The position numbers and the translations under genes were made by a program. The notes beneath the pieces are model-generated. The model was given only the letters and a program-made list of their open reading frames with translations, did not search any database and was not told the DNA's origin. Of a DNA stretch of 64,000 nt, positions 43,929 through 53,590 are shown one piece after another. The DNA is taken from assembly GCA_948566455.1 (NCBI GenBank), contig CAOYQO010000001.1, positions 124,001-188,000 of the forward strand. The letters run 5' to 3'. Each line of letters starts with the position of its first letter. Positions within the stretch are counted from its first letter, which is position 1. The DNA comes from an uncultured Phocaeicola sp. (lineage in GTDB: Bacteria; Bacteroidota; Bacteroidia; Bacteroidales; Bacteroidaceae).

Positions 43929-45836
43929 ATGAAAGTACTAACTATCCATGATCTGAAAACAATCAGGAAAAGGGCAGAAGGCACGCTCTTGCTACGCGAA
44001 GAAAGCAATGAGGCGGTTACGGAACAATGCTGTGGGTTGGCATTGGGAACCGAGCATCTGCAAATCCTGATCTGTGGAGGTACAGGTTGCAAGGCATCCG
44101 ACAGCCACATCATTGCTGAACGTCTTCAGCAAGCACTCGAGAAAAATAATATTGCCGACAAGGTGGACATTATCACTACCGGTTGTTTCGGCTTTTGTGA
44201 AAAGGGACCTATCGTAAAGATTATCCCTGATAACACGTTCTATACCCAGGTGGTGCCTGATGATGCCGACGAGATAGTCGGTGAGCATATCATCGGGGGA
44301 CGGAAAATAGAACGGCTGCTCTATATCGATCCGAAGACGGAGAAGACCGTCAGTGACTCCAAGCACATGGATTTCTATCGGAAGCAGATGCGCATCGCTT
44401 TGCGTAACTGTGGTTTTATCGATCCCGAAAACATTGAGGAATATATTGCACTGGATGGCTATATGGCATTGGCAGATAGTCTGCTCCATAAGAAGCCGGA
44501 GGAAGTGATTGACGTGATAAAACGTTCCGGACTTCGCGGACGCGGTGGCGGTGGTTTCCCCACAGGGAAGAAGTGGGAGTTTGCCCATAAGCAACAGGCT
44601 GATATGAAATATGTGGTGTGTAATGCCGATGAAGGGGATCCCGGTGCCTTTATGGACCGCTCCATCATGGAAGGTGATCCGCACTCCATTGTTGAGGCAA
44701 TGGCAGTTTGCGGTTATTCCATTGGTTCTCCGAAAGGACTGGTATATATCCGGGCAGAATATCCGCTTGCCATACAAAGATTGAAAATAGCTATTGCCCA
44801 GGCGCGTGAATACGGGCTGCTGGGAAAGAATATATTCGGTACGGATTTCAGTTTTGATATTGAGATACGCTATGGCGCGGGAGCATTCGTATGCGGTGAG
44901 GAAACTGCCCTGATCCACTCTATGGAAGGGAAGCGCGGTGAACCTACCTTGAAGCCTCCTTTCCCTGCCGAAGCCGGTTATCTGGGCAAGCCGACCAATG
45001 TGAACAATGTGGAGACACTTGCCAATATTCCTATCATTCTGACGAAAGGTGCGGAGTGGTTCGCGTCTATCGGCACGGAACGCTCGAAAGGAACGAAGGT
45101 GTTTGCCTTGGCGGGTAAGATTAATAACGTCGGCTTGATAGAAGTGCCGATGGGTACGACACTGCGTGAGGTGATTTATGAAATTGGCGGTGGCATTAAG
45201 GGAGGAAAGAAATTCAAGGCTGTGCAGACAGGTGGACCTTCGGGAGGATGCCTGACAGAAAAGCACCTGGATACACCGATTGACTTTGACAACTTACTGG
45301 CGGAAGGCTCGATGATGGGCTCCGGTGGTATGATTGTAATGGATGAAGATGATTGTATGGTTTCTGTGTCACGCTTCTATCTTGATTTTACGGTGGAAGA
45401 ATCATGTGGAAAATGTACGCCCTGCCGTATTGGTAACAAACGTCTGCTGGAACTGCTGAACAAGATAACCGAAGGACGAGGCACGATGAAAGATCTGGAT
45501 GCACTCTCTACATTGGGAAAGGTGATAAAAGATACTGCCTTGTGCGGGCTGGGACAGACTTCACCCAATCCGGTACTGTCTACGCTCAATAACTTTTATG
45601 ATGAATACGTGGAACATGTGAGGGATAAAACTTGCCGGGCAAAGCAGTGCAAATCATTACTGACTTATACTATTAATCCGGAACTGTGTATTGGTTGCCA
45701 TCTTTGCTTTAAACATTGTCCGGCGGATGCCATTCTGGGTGATGTGCGCAAACCGCATGTCATCAATCCGGACAAGTGCATCAAGTGCGGCATGTGCATG
45801 GCACGCTGTAAATTCAAAGCAATCAATGTAGTTTAA
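43929..45836 (+). CDS. hydB: NADH-binding subunit of bifurcating [FeFe] hydrogenase (NuoF-like)
   Basis: 635 residues. An N-terminal thioredoxin-like [2Fe-2S] domain (CGGTGCKASDS, TTGCFGFC) is followed by the NuoF core with the FMN/NADH site GRGGGGFPTGKKWEF, the AGAFVCGEETALI segment and the N3-type cluster ESCGKCTPCRIG; the C-terminus adds two [4Fe-4S] clusters (CIGCHLCFKHC, CIKCGMCMARC). This is the layout of HydB/HndC, which exchanges electrons with NAD in the trimeric hydrogenase. ATG 43929 is the start; an upstream extension would include the promoter. 20 bp to hydA. Confidence 0.94.
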   Translation: MKVLTIHDLKTIRKRAEGTLLLREESNEAVTEQCCGLALGTEHLQILICGGTGCKASDSHIIAERLQQALEKNNIADKVDIITTGCFGFCEKGPIVKIIPDNTFYTQVVPDDADEIVGEHIIGGRKIERLLYIDPKTEKTVSDSKHMDFYRKQMRIALRNCGFIDPENIEEYIALDGYMALADSLLHKKPEEVIDVIKRSGLRGRGGGGFPTGKKWEFAHKQQADMKYVVCNADEGDPGAFMDRSIMEGDPHSIVEAMAVCGYSIGSPKGLVYIRAEYPLAIQRLKIAIAQAREYGLLGKNIFGTDFSFDIEIRYGAGAFVCGEETALIHSMEGKRGEPTLKPPFPAEAGYLGKPTNVNNVETLANIPIILTKGAEWFASIGTERSKGTKVFALAGKINNVGLIEVPMGTTLREVIYEIGGGIKGGKKFKAVQTGGPSGGCLTEKHLDTPIDFDNLLAEGSMMGSGGMIVMDEDDCMVSVSRFYLDFTVEESCGKCTPCRIGNKRLLELLNKITEGRGTMKDLDALSTLGKVIKDTALCGLGQTSPNPVLSTLNNFYDEYVEHVRDKTCRAKQCKSLLTYTINPELCIGCHLCFKHCPADAILGDVRKPHVINPDKCIKCGMCMARCKFKAINVV

Positions 45837-45856
45837 GGGAACTAAACTGAAAGAAA

Positions 45857-47623
45857 ATGGAAGAAAAACAAATAACCCTGCAAATAGACCGCCATTATAT
45901 TACCGTGCCCGAAGGCTCGACTATATTGGAAGCCGCACGGAAAATCGGTATAGATATACCTACCCTTTGTCATATTGATTTGAAGGGTACTTGCGTTAAG
46001 AATAATCCGGCTTCGTGCCGTATCTGTGTCGTGGAGGTGGAAGGACGTCGTAATCTGGCTCCCGCCTGTGCTACCCGTTGTACAGAAGGAATGGTGGTGC
46101 GCACCAGTACCCTGCGCGTGATGAATGCCCGCAAGGTAGTAGCTGAACTGATACTTTCGGATCATCCGAATGATTGCCTTACCTGTCCGAAGTGCGGCAA
46201 CTGTGAGTTGCAGACTTTGGCGCTGCGTTTCAATATCCGGCGGATGCCTTATAATGGTGGGGAGCTTTCGCCTCGTAAGCGTGAAGTAACTTCGTCCATT
46301 GTGCGGAATATGGATAAGTGTATATTCTGCCGCCGTTGCGAGAGTGTATGCAATGAAGTACAGACAGTAGGTGCCTTGGGAGCTATTCGCCGTGGTTTCA
46401 ATACTACGATTGCTCCGGCTTTCGATAAGATGATGAGTGACAGTGAATGTACTTATTGCGGACAATGTGTAGCTGTTTGTCCGGTAGGGGCATTGACAGA
46501 ACGCGATCATACCAACCGCCTGTTGCTGGATTTGGAAAATCCGGATAAGGTAGTCATTGTACAGACAGCTCCGGCCGTTCGTGCGGCTCTGGGAGAAGAA
46601 TTCGGGCTGCCTGCAGGGACATTGGTAACGGGAAAGATGGTGTACGCTCTTCGCGAATTGGGTTTCGATTATGTATTTGATACAGACTTTGCCGCCGACC
46701 TTACCATCATGGAAGAAGGTGCCGAGATATTGAATCGCCTGACGCGTTATATGAATGGGGATAAATCTGTTCGTCTGCCTATCCTGACTTCCTGTTGTCC
46801 GGCATGGGTGAATTTCTTTGAACATCATTTTCCCGATATGCTTGATATTCCTTCTACGGCACGCTCGCCGCAGCAGATGTTTGGTAGCATTGCCAAGACA
46901 TTCTGGGCGGAGAAGATGGGCATTCCGCGTGAAAAGCTGGTAGTGGTATCTATTATGCCTTGTCTGGCGAAGAAGTATGAGTGCGACCGTAATGAATTTA
47001 AGACAGATGGCAGTCCGGATGTGGATTATTCTATTTCCACTCGTGAGTTGGCACGACTTATCAGACGAGCTAACGTCGGTTTTACACTACTGACGGATAA
47101 GGAGTTTGATCATCCGATGGGAGCTTCAACAGGTGCCGGTGTCATCTTCGGAACGACCGGTGGTGTGATGGAAGCGGCATTGCGTTCGGTTTATGAGATT
47201 TATACCGGGCGGACATTGGAGAATGTGAACTTCGAACAGGTGCGTGGTCTGGCCGGTGTGCGCCGTGCGACGATTGATCTGGATGGTTTTGAACTGAAGG
47301 TGGGTATTGCTCATGGTCTGGGTAATGCGCGTCAATTGTTGGAAGATATTCGCCATGGGCGGAATGAGTATCATGTGATTGAGATTATGGCATGTCCGGG
47401 TGGCTGTATCGGTGGTGGCGGACAACCGTTGCATCATGGCAACTCGGAAGTGCTGTATGCACGTGCCAATGCACTGTATCGGGAAGATGCACAGAAGCCT
47501 TTGCGCAAGTCGCATGAGAATCCGTACATCAAGACGTTGTACGAGGAATATCTGGGCAAACCGCTGAGTGAGACTGCAGAACGGTTGCTGCATACGCATT
47601 ATTTCAATAAGGCGATTGATTAA
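45857..47623 (+). CDS. hydA: [FeFe] hydrogenase catalytic subunit, trimeric type
   Basis: 588 residues. N-terminal [2Fe-2S] domain (PTLCHIDLKGTC, CRICVV), then the His-ligated cluster (DHPNDCLTCPKCGNC), two [4Fe-4S] clusters (CIFCRRCESVC, CTYCGQCVAVC) and the H-cluster domain with L1 TSCCPAW, L2 MPCLAKKYE and L3 MACPGGCIGGGGQP. All H-cluster cysteines are present. With HydB and HydC it should couple NADH and reduced ferredoxin oxidation to H2 evolution, or run in reverse. C-terminal tail lacks the extra domain of the Thermotoga enzyme. Confidence 0.95.
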   Translation: MEEKQITLQIDRHYITVPEGSTILEAARKIGIDIPTLCHIDLKGTCVKNNPASCRICVVEVEGRRNLAPACATRCTEGMVVRTSTLRVMNARKVVAELILSDHPNDCLTCPKCGNCELQTLALRFNIRRMPYNGGELSPRKREVTSSIVRNMDKCIFCRRCESVCNEVQTVGALGAIRRGFNTTIAPAFDKMMSDSECTYCGQCVAVCPVGALTERDHTNRLLLDLENPDKVVIVQTAPAVRAALGEEFGLPAGTLVTGKMVYALRELGFDYVFDTDFAADLTIMEEGAEILNRLTRYMNGDKSVRLPILTSCCPAWVNFFEHHFPDMLDIPSTARSPQQMFGSIAKTFWAEKMGIPREKLVVVSIMPCLAKKYECDRNEFKTDGSPDVDYSISTRELARLIRRANVGFTLLTDKEFDHPMGASTGAGVIFGTTGGVMEAALRSVYEIYTGRTLENVNFEQVRGLAGVRRATIDLDGFELKVGIAHGLGNARQLLEDIRHGRNEYHVIEIMACPGGCIGGGGQPLHHGNSEVLYARANALYREDAQKPLRKSHENPYIKTLYEEYLGKPLSETAERLLHTHYFNKAID

Positions 47624-47643
47624 CTTATTAAAACGGAGAAACT

Positions 47644-48120
47644 ATGTCAGATATCAAATTAGCCTGTGACGTTGCCGAACAAGTGCGTGCTATTTGTGAC
47701 AAGCATGGCAACCAGCCGGGCGAACTTATCAATATACTTCATGAAGCGCAGCATCTGCACGGCTATCTGCCGGAAGAGATGCAGCGCCTGATTGCTGCAA
47801 AGCTGAATGTTCCGGTGTCGCGTGTGTATGGTGTGGTAACATTCTATACTTTCTTTACGATGACTCCTAAAGGTAAACATCCTATTTCGGTGTGTATGGG
47901 AACGGCGTGCTACGTACGTGGTTCGGAGAAATTGCTTGAGGAATTCAAGCGTGTGCTGGGCATCGAAGTCGGAGAAACGACACCGGACGGGAAGTTTTCA
48001 CTCGATTGTCTGCGTTGCGTAGGAGCGTGTGGACTGGCGCCCGTAGTGATGATTGGAGAGAAGGTGTACGGGAGGCTTCAGGCGGTGGATGTGAAGAAAG
48101 TGCTGGAGGAACTGGAGTAG
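47644..48120 (+). CDS. hydC: [2Fe-2S] subunit of the bifurcating hydrogenase (NuoE-like)
   Basis: 158 residues matching NuoE/HydC: helical N-terminal domain, then a thioredoxin-like [2Fe-2S] domain with cysteines in VCMGTACYVRG and CLRCVGACG (CxxxxC...CxxxC). It passes electrons between HydB flavin and the other clusters. Third gene of hydB-hydA-hydC, 20 bp after hydA; converges with hydF, whose stop is 10 bp away, without a visible terminator between. Confidence 0.94.
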   Translation: MSDIKLACDVAEQVRAICDKHGNQPGELINILHEAQHLHGYLPEEMQRLIAAKLNVPVSRVYGVVTFYTFFTMTPKGKHPISVCMGTACYVRGSEKLLEEFKRVLGIEVGETTPDGKFSLDCLRCVGACGLAPVVMIGEKVYGRLQAVDVKKVLEELE

Positions 48121-48129
48121 AGTGGCTCA

Positions 48130-49311
48130 TTATTTTTCTATTTTGTCTAGTATTCCACTGATGTAGGCAATTGCTACCCCATAATTTGTCATGGGAACTT
48201 TTTGCATCCGTGCCTGTTCAATGCGACTCAGTACATACTTTCTATTGAACATACAGGCGCCACAGTGGATAATCAAATTGTATGGGGATAAATCTTCTGG
48301 AAAATCATTTCCGGAGACAATATCTATCTGCAATCCTTCACCTGTTCGCTTACGCAGCAGGTGGGGGATTTTTACTCTGCCTATATCTTCTGTCAGTGGA
48401 GCATGGGTACAGGCCTCGGCTATCAATACGCGGGATTGTTCCGTTAGTCGGTCGATGGCGAATGCACTTTCTACACAATAGTGTAAATCTCCCTTGTATC
48501 CGGCAAAGAGCACGGAGAAAGAAGTGAGCCGGCTTTCAGCCGGTTTTTGTTCGTATACGGTGTGGAATACTTGCGAATCTGTGATAATTAATTTGGGGGG
48601 ATTAGCAAGTGCGCACAATGTGTCTTTCAACTTATCTGTGGTACAACTCATGATCAGGCATTTCTTGTCCAGAAGTTCGCGGATTGTCTGTACTTGGGGA
48701 AGGATAAGTCGTCCTTTAGGTGCCTGAAGGTCCTGGGGCATGACTAACACTACTACATCACCTTCTGCTACGAGGTTCCCGGTGATGGTTTGTTCTCCGA
48801 AATCGGCAGGTAACTTTTCCAGAATGGCGCGGTGGATGGCTTCGATACCTGTGCCGTCTTTGGCACTGATGATGATGGGAGGCTGTCCGCAACTTGCTTT
48901 TATCTGTTCTGCCAGCTCTGTCGTATTGGGGCGTGCGTCAGCTTTGTTCAGAAGCAATATGACAGGGATGCCTCGTTCCTTCAATCGTTGAAGCCATTCC
49001 TGTTCCTGTGCGTCTCCGGTTTCACAAAGCAACAGGGCGATATCGGTTTTTCCGATTATTTTCAAGGTGCATTCTACGCGCATTTCTCCCAGCTCGCCTT
49101 CGTCATCGAAGCCCGGAGTGTCAATAAGCAGACACGGACCGAGTGGATGAATTTCCATTGCTTTTGTCACAGGATCAGTAGTAGTGCCGGGAGTGGGGGA
49201 GACTATAACGGTATCTTGCCCTGTCAAGGCATTGACAAGGCTGGATTTTCCACTGTTTCGCCGTCCGAAGAGGGCGATGTGCAGGCGGTTGGCATTAGGA
49301 GTCTGATTCAT
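48130..49311 (-). CDS. hydF: [FeFe] hydrogenase H-cluster maturation GTPase
   Basis: 393 residues. GTPase domain with P-loop GRRNSGKSSLVN, PGTTTDP, DTPGF and NKAD; then a dimerisation domain and the cluster domain, where CTH near residue 305 and HCGAC near 350 give the HxH-like/HCxxC cluster pattern of HydF. It is the scaffold on which the diiron subcluster is built before transfer to HydA. ATG 49311; an upstream TTG is not needed. First after hydG in the minus-strand maturase run. Confidence 0.94.
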   Translation of the reverse strand: MNQTPNANRLHIALFGRRNSGKSSLVNALTGQDTVIVSPTPGTTTDPVTKAMEIHPLGPCLLIDTPGFDDEGELGEMRVECTLKIIGKTDIALLLCETGDAQEQEWLQRLKERGIPVILLLNKADARPNTTELAEQIKASCGQPPIIISAKDGTGIEAIHRAILEKLPADFGEQTITGNLVAEGDVVVLVMPQDLQAPKGRLILPQVQTIRELLDKKCLIMSCTTDKLKDTLCALANPPKLIITDSQVFHTVYEQKPAESRLTSFSVLFAGYKGDLHYCVESAFAIDRLTEQSRVLIAEACTHAPLTEDIGRVKIPHLLRKRTGEGLQIDIVSGNDFPEDLSPYNLIIHCGACMFNRKYVLSRIEQARMQKVPMTNYGVAIAYISGILDKIEK

Positions 49312-49352
49312 TAGTCTCAATATTAAGGGGTTAATAAATTATCATTTTCTTT

Positions 49353-50771
49353 TTAAAATCTGAAATCTCTTTTCCCTTCCTCTATCTCATGCAGGTTTCG
49401 CAGAGCTATTTCCCGGATTTTCGGATTCGGGATGCGTTCCATCTCTTCATGAATGAGGCGGATACCTTTCTCCCGGGTTTCGGGTGAAGCGTAATCTTCC
49501 AGATATTCTTTCAGAGTCATCAAGGCATTGGGCTGACAGCAATTTGCTATCTGTCCCCGCTTGACAAGAGACATGAAACGGTCACCCGTCCGACCTTCAC
49601 GATAACAAGCCGTACAGAAACTGGGGATATGTCCCAGATCGAGCAGCCAGTTTACTACTTCATCCAGTGTGCGGCGGTCGCTGATATCGAATTGGGCCGA
49701 GTTCTCTTCTTTCGTTTCTGGTACGGCATATCCGCCTACGCTGGTACGTGAACCGCCACTGATTTGTGAAATACCTAATTCCAATACCTTACGTCGTACA
49801 GCTTCCGATTCACGGGTGGAAATGATCATTCCGGTGTAAGGCACTGCAATGCGGATTACCGCAACGAGGCGGCAGAACATTTCATCAGAAATGGCATTGG
49901 GGAAATCTTTTGTTTCAATATCATCCGCTGGACAGATACGGGGTACACTGATCGTATGCGGTCCGACACCGAATGCAGCTTCCAGATGTTCGGCATGCAT
50001 CAATAATCCTACGAAATCGTATCGATAGGTATTCAACCCGAATAATACACCTATACCTACATCGTCGATACCACCTTCCATGGCACGGTCCATAGCTTCG
50101 GTGTGATAGGAATACTTGCTTTTAGGACCTGTGGGGTGCAGGGTCTCGTAATTCCCCTTGTGATAGGTTTCCTGGAAAAGAATGTAAGTACCGATACCTG
50201 CATCTCTCAGTCGACGATAGTTCTCTACCGTTGTAGCGGCAATATTCACGTTTACCCGCCGGATAGCACCATTCTTATGATGAATACCATAGATGGTCTG
50301 AATAGATTCCAGAATATAATCGATGGGGTTACGTAGTGGGTCTTCGCCGGCTTCCAGTGCCAGACGTTTGTGTCCCATATCCTGCAAGGCAATCACTTCC
50401 CGGCGTATTTCTTCTTGTGATAATTTCTTGCGGGCGATAGTGCGGTTCTTTGCATGATAGGGGCAGTAAACGCATCCGTTCACACAATAATTGGAAAGGT
50501 ATAACGGGGCGAACATTACGATGCGGTTGCCATATAGTTTTTGCTTAATTTCCCGTGCCAGATGGAAGATGCGTTCCGTCAGGTCGGGCTGGCCGCATTC
50601 TAACAGTAGAGCGGCTTCACGATGGGACAAACCTTTGCATGAGGCTGCCTTTTCGAGCAGACTCTCAATGAGGGCACGGTTGTCTTTATTGGTACGGGCA
50701 TAGTCCAGCGTATCCAGTATCTCCGGGTGATCGATGAACTCTTCTGCCTGTTTTGAACTTACATTATACAC
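49353..50771 (-). CDS. hydG: [FeFe] hydrogenase maturase, tyrosine lyase
   Basis: 472 residues. Radical SAM cluster motif CVNGCVYCPY near residue 95 and the C-terminal second cluster motif CTACYREGRTGDRFM with CCQPNA. HydG splits tyrosine to give the CO and CN ligands of the H-cluster. The frame opens with GTG at 50771; no in-frame ATG is near, so GTG is taken. Lies between hydE and hydF on the same strand. Confidence 0.95.
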   Translation of the reverse strand: MYNVSSKQAEEFIDHPEILDTLDYARTNKDNRALIESLLEKAASCKGLSHREAALLLECGQPDLTERIFHLAREIKQKLYGNRIVMFAPLYLSNYCVNGCVYCPYHAKNRTIARKKLSQEEIRREVIALQDMGHKRLALEAGEDPLRNPIDYILESIQTIYGIHHKNGAIRRVNVNIAATTVENYRRLRDAGIGTYILFQETYHKGNYETLHPTGPKSKYSYHTEAMDRAMEGGIDDVGIGVLFGLNTYRYDFVGLLMHAEHLEAAFGVGPHTISVPRICPADDIETKDFPNAISDEMFCRLVAVIRIAVPYTGMIISTRESEAVRRKVLELGISQISGGSRTSVGGYAVPETKEENSAQFDISDRRTLDEVVNWLLDLGHIPSFCTACYREGRTGDRFMSLVKRGQIANCCQPNALMTLKEYLEDYASPETREKGIRLIHEEMERIPNPKIREIALRNLHEIEEGKRDFRF

Positions 50772-50797
50772 GTTTTTTAGTGATTAGGGGTGAGTGA

Positions 50798-51829
50798 TTA
50801 GTAGTCTCCTCTTTCTTTCGATATCCAGTATCCGATAACCGTCAGTTTTTCTTCTAATTGTTGTAAGCCTTCTGCTGCTTCGGCTCCCAAAGAGGCTTTG
50901 TTATCATAAAGTGAGTATTTGTTCCGTTGTTCCGGGGGCGAAAGGTTCGGCATTACTACGTTGGCTCCTGCCAGTATTCCGCGTTCTCGTCCATCCGGTG
51001 CGAGCGTTGCTAATGCTGTGGTAGAGGGTAATAACACCTTCGGATGCATTAACCGGAAGATGGAAAGAAGTTTCAGAGTCATCTCCATGCTTCCCGGCGG
51101 GCATGCTGCAAACGGGGTATCGTGGTGCGGAATAAAAGGACCGATTCCTATCATTTCAGGATGAAATTGCTCTATAAAAAGGAGGTCTTCCACCAGATGA
51201 TCGGTGTTTTGTCCCGGGCTACCTACCATAATACCTGTTCCTGTCTGATATCCTATTTCTTTCAGCCATGCCAAACATTGCAGGCGTTGTCTGATAGACA
51301 TCTTATCGGGGTGCAGATGATGGTAATGCTCTTCATTATGCGTTTCGTGGCGAAGCAAATATCGATTGGCACCCGCCCGGAAGAAATGCTCGTAAGTCTC
51401 ACGGGACTTTTCGCCTAATGATAGTGTGATGGCGCAATCCGGAAACTCACGATGTATAGCAGTAACAGTTTCAAGGATAAAATCATCTTTTACGGAGGAT
51501 GTTTCACCACCTTGCAAGACGAAAGTCCGGAAACCGAGGGTATACCCTTCACGACAACATTCCAGAATATCTTCCCGTGTCAACTCATAACGGAGAACAG
51601 ATTGATTTCCTTTCCGTATACCGCAATAATAGCAATTGTTACGGCAATGGTTGGTAATCTCAATCAGCCCACGAATAAATACCCGATTGCCAAACTGCTC
51701 AAGTGACACCTCCCGTGCCTGCTCCTGCAGATACTTTAAAGTATCAGCGTCTTGGCAAAGGAGTAGTGCTTTATATTCTTCAGCACTTAGACTTCGTTCA
51801 CTATGCAATCGGTCAATCAGATTCTTCAT
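50798..51829 (-). CDS. hydE: [FeFe] hydrogenase maturase radical SAM protein
   Basis: 343 residues with CRNNCYYCGIR (CxxxCxxC) near residue 63 and the BioB-like barrel (LQGGETSS, GIGPFIPHHDTPF). HydE acts with HydG and HydF to build the dithiolate bridge region of the diiron cluster. 26 bp upstream of hydG. A palindromic repeat separates it from the second hydrogenase gene, so the maturases may have their own promoter in that gap. Confidence 0.94.
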   Translation of the reverse strand: MKNLIDRLHSERSLSAEEYKALLLCQDADTLKYLQEQAREVSLEQFGNRVFIRGLIEITNHCRNNCYYCGIRKGNQSVLRYELTREDILECCREGYTLGFRTFVLQGGETSSVKDDFILETVTAIHREFPDCAITLSLGEKSRETYEHFFRAGANRYLLRHETHNEEHYHHLHPDKMSIRQRLQCLAWLKEIGYQTGTGIMVGSPGQNTDHLVEDLLFIEQFHPEMIGIGPFIPHHDTPFAACPPGSMEMTLKLLSIFRLMHPKVLLPSTTALATLAPDGRERGILAGANVVMPNLSPPEQRNKYSLYDNKASLGAEAAEGLQQLEEKLTVIGYWISKERGDY

Positions 51830-51851
51830 GTTGTTTTATTAATGGATACCC

Positions 51852-51983
51852 GGACGACACGGACTAAACGGACGAGCGCGGATTTTTATTTTTCGTCCGC
51901 AGATGACGCACGATAACGCGGATTTAGTTATCAATAAGCGTAGCCTTTTAAATCCGTGTTCGTCCGTTTAGTCCGCGTTGTCC
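51852..51983. repeat. Large palindromic repeat element between hydE and the second hydrogenase gene
   Basis: Arms 51852-51885 and 51950-51983 are complementary over 34 nt with four mismatches, all of the purine-transition kind. The shared core is CGGACTAAACGGACGA. A third CGCGGATTT word lies in the loop (51917-51925). Same design as the element at 35479 but unrelated in sequence. Confidence 0.75.
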
Positions 51984-52002
51984 ACGTACCTATTCATCAA
52001 TT

Positions 52003-53463
52003 TTAATACGTCTTTTCCTGTTTAGCTAATTCTTGTACAAACTGACGTTTACCTGCGGCAATCTCATTGTGCGTACAAGGTCCGGTGATACAGCCACCTT
52101 CACATGCCATCACTTCTATAAATTGCCCCGGTGCTTTGCCTGATTTGGCATACGCCCGCAATGAACCGATGGTTTTCTTATCCAGATTAGCTACTTGGAT
52201 GGCATTGATTTTGTCAGCTTCTTCTTTCAGATAGGCTTTTACTGCTCCCATTACGCCACCAGCCTGGGCAAATCCATGTGCCTCGCGCACGGATGCGAAC
52301 GACATGGTATAAGGTTGCGATTGCTCTAACTGAATATCCAGTCCGTCCAATACAGACGCCACTTCTTCGAAAGTCATAACAAAATCTACAGCTTCATCAC
52401 GCTGGGCCTCTTTACGTTTGGCTACACACGGGCCGATGAAAACGACTTTGGCATCCGGATATTTCTCCTTAGCAATTCGTGCGGCATAATACATGGGTGA
52501 ACCTGTACTTGAAACATAGGGCTTCATGCCCGGAATATGTTTATTTACGAGTTCTATGTAGGAAGGACAGCAGGAAGTAGTCATAAACTTCTGTCCTTCT
52601 TCCAACTTCTCTATCAATTCATGTGCTTCGTTGCTGACCGTATCCATAGCTCCCTGAGCCACTTCGATGACATCAGTGAATCCTACAGCTTTGAGTGCGC
52701 CATATACCTGCTCAATAGTAGTCTTGAATTGTCCCAGGATAGACGGTGCCACAATGGCCACTATTTTTTCTCCTTTGCGTATCTTGTGCAGGATATCGAA
52801 TACCTGTGACACTTCGAAAATTGCTCCGAACGGACAAGCGTTGAGACACTTTCCGCAATAGATACATTTGCTTTCGTCGATGTGTTCGATACCTTTCTTA
52901 TCCTTGCTGATAGCTTTCACCGGACAAGCCTCTTCGCAAGGTACTGGGATATAGACGATAGCATGATAGGGACAGCTCTTGTGGCAAATACCACAACTGA
53001 TGCATTCATCATGGTCTATCCATGCCTGTCCGCTTTCCTTTACATGGACAGCTTTCTTCGGACAGTTGGTCTGGCAGCTACGGGCGGTACATCCGCGGCA
53101 AAGGTTGGTGATTTCGTAATTGATTTGTACGCAGGCGGAACATGCTTCGTCAATCACACACATGATGTTATCTTTCGGCGTTCCGTTTTCTGCACGGTCC
53201 AGTGCATGTACTGCATACTCTGATAATGGGGTTAATTCATCTTTTTCATCTTCCATATCCAGTCCCAGCAACGGCAGTGATTTGTATTTCCACACGGCGC
53301 GTTCTTTATGTACGCAGCAGCGTCCTGCATGTTTTGACCTTCTCGGACTCAATTCAATGGGAAGACGGTCTATTTTCTCTACAAGTTCGTTATCCCTCCA
53401 CAGTTTTACCAGCTCTGTCAGCAATCTGTGGCGGACAATCATAATGTTGTTGGTAAATGCCAT
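52003..53463 (-). CDS. Second [FeFe] hydrogenase, monomeric ferredoxin-type (group B-like)
   Basis: 486 residues from ATG 53463. The N-terminal third is rich in cysteines (ACSACVQINYEITNLCRGC, CQTNCPKKA, CISCGICHKSCP, CIYCGKCLNACP), indicating several [4Fe-4S] clusters. H-cluster motifs are L1 TSCCPSY, L2 GPCVAKRKE and L3 MACEGGCITGPC, which differ from the group A enzyme in this window (TSCCPAW, MPCLAKK) and match the less-studied group B hydrogenases. It probably takes electrons from ferredoxin; sensing or H2 uptake are alternatives. -7 box TATCTTTG at 53510-53503 (minus), divergent from the alcohol dehydrogenase. Confidence 0.9.
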   Translation of the reverse strand: MAFTNNIMIVRHRLLTELVKLWRDNELVEKIDRLPIELSPRRSKHAGRCCVHKERAVWKYKSLPLLGLDMEDEKDELTPLSEYAVHALDRAENGTPKDNIMCVIDEACSACVQINYEITNLCRGCTARSCQTNCPKKAVHVKESGQAWIDHDECISCGICHKSCPYHAIVYIPVPCEEACPVKAISKDKKGIEHIDESKCIYCGKCLNACPFGAIFEVSQVFDILHKIRKGEKIVAIVAPSILGQFKTTIEQVYGALKAVGFTDVIEVAQGAMDTVSNEAHELIEKLEEGQKFMTTSCCPSYIELVNKHIPGMKPYVSSTGSPMYYAARIAKEKYPDAKVVFIGPCVAKRKEAQRDEAVDFVMTFEEVASVLDGLDIQLEQSQPYTMSFASVREAHGFAQAGGVMGAVKAYLKEEADKINAIQVANLDKKTIGSLRAYAKSGKAPGQFIEVMACEGGCITGPCTHNEIAAGKRQFVQELAKQEKTY

Positions 53464-53590
53464 AATATTTATTATCGGATTAGTTAGTCGGTAATTACGG
53501 TGCAAAGATAATGAAAAGTTATAGTTTCTATGAACCTTTCTACCCTCAATATGCTTATCTTTGTATCAGAATAAAAAAACGAAATTGACG

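Noticed and set aside
43992..45266. A 424-codon open frame antisense to hydB
   Set aside because: It mirrors hydB codons, has low-complexity His/Thr-rich sequence, no ribosome site and no family likeness; it is a shadow of a strong gene.
45842..46828. A 328-codon open frame antisense to hydA
   Set aside because: Sense strand encodes all expected iron-sulfur motifs; antisense product has no recognisable domain.
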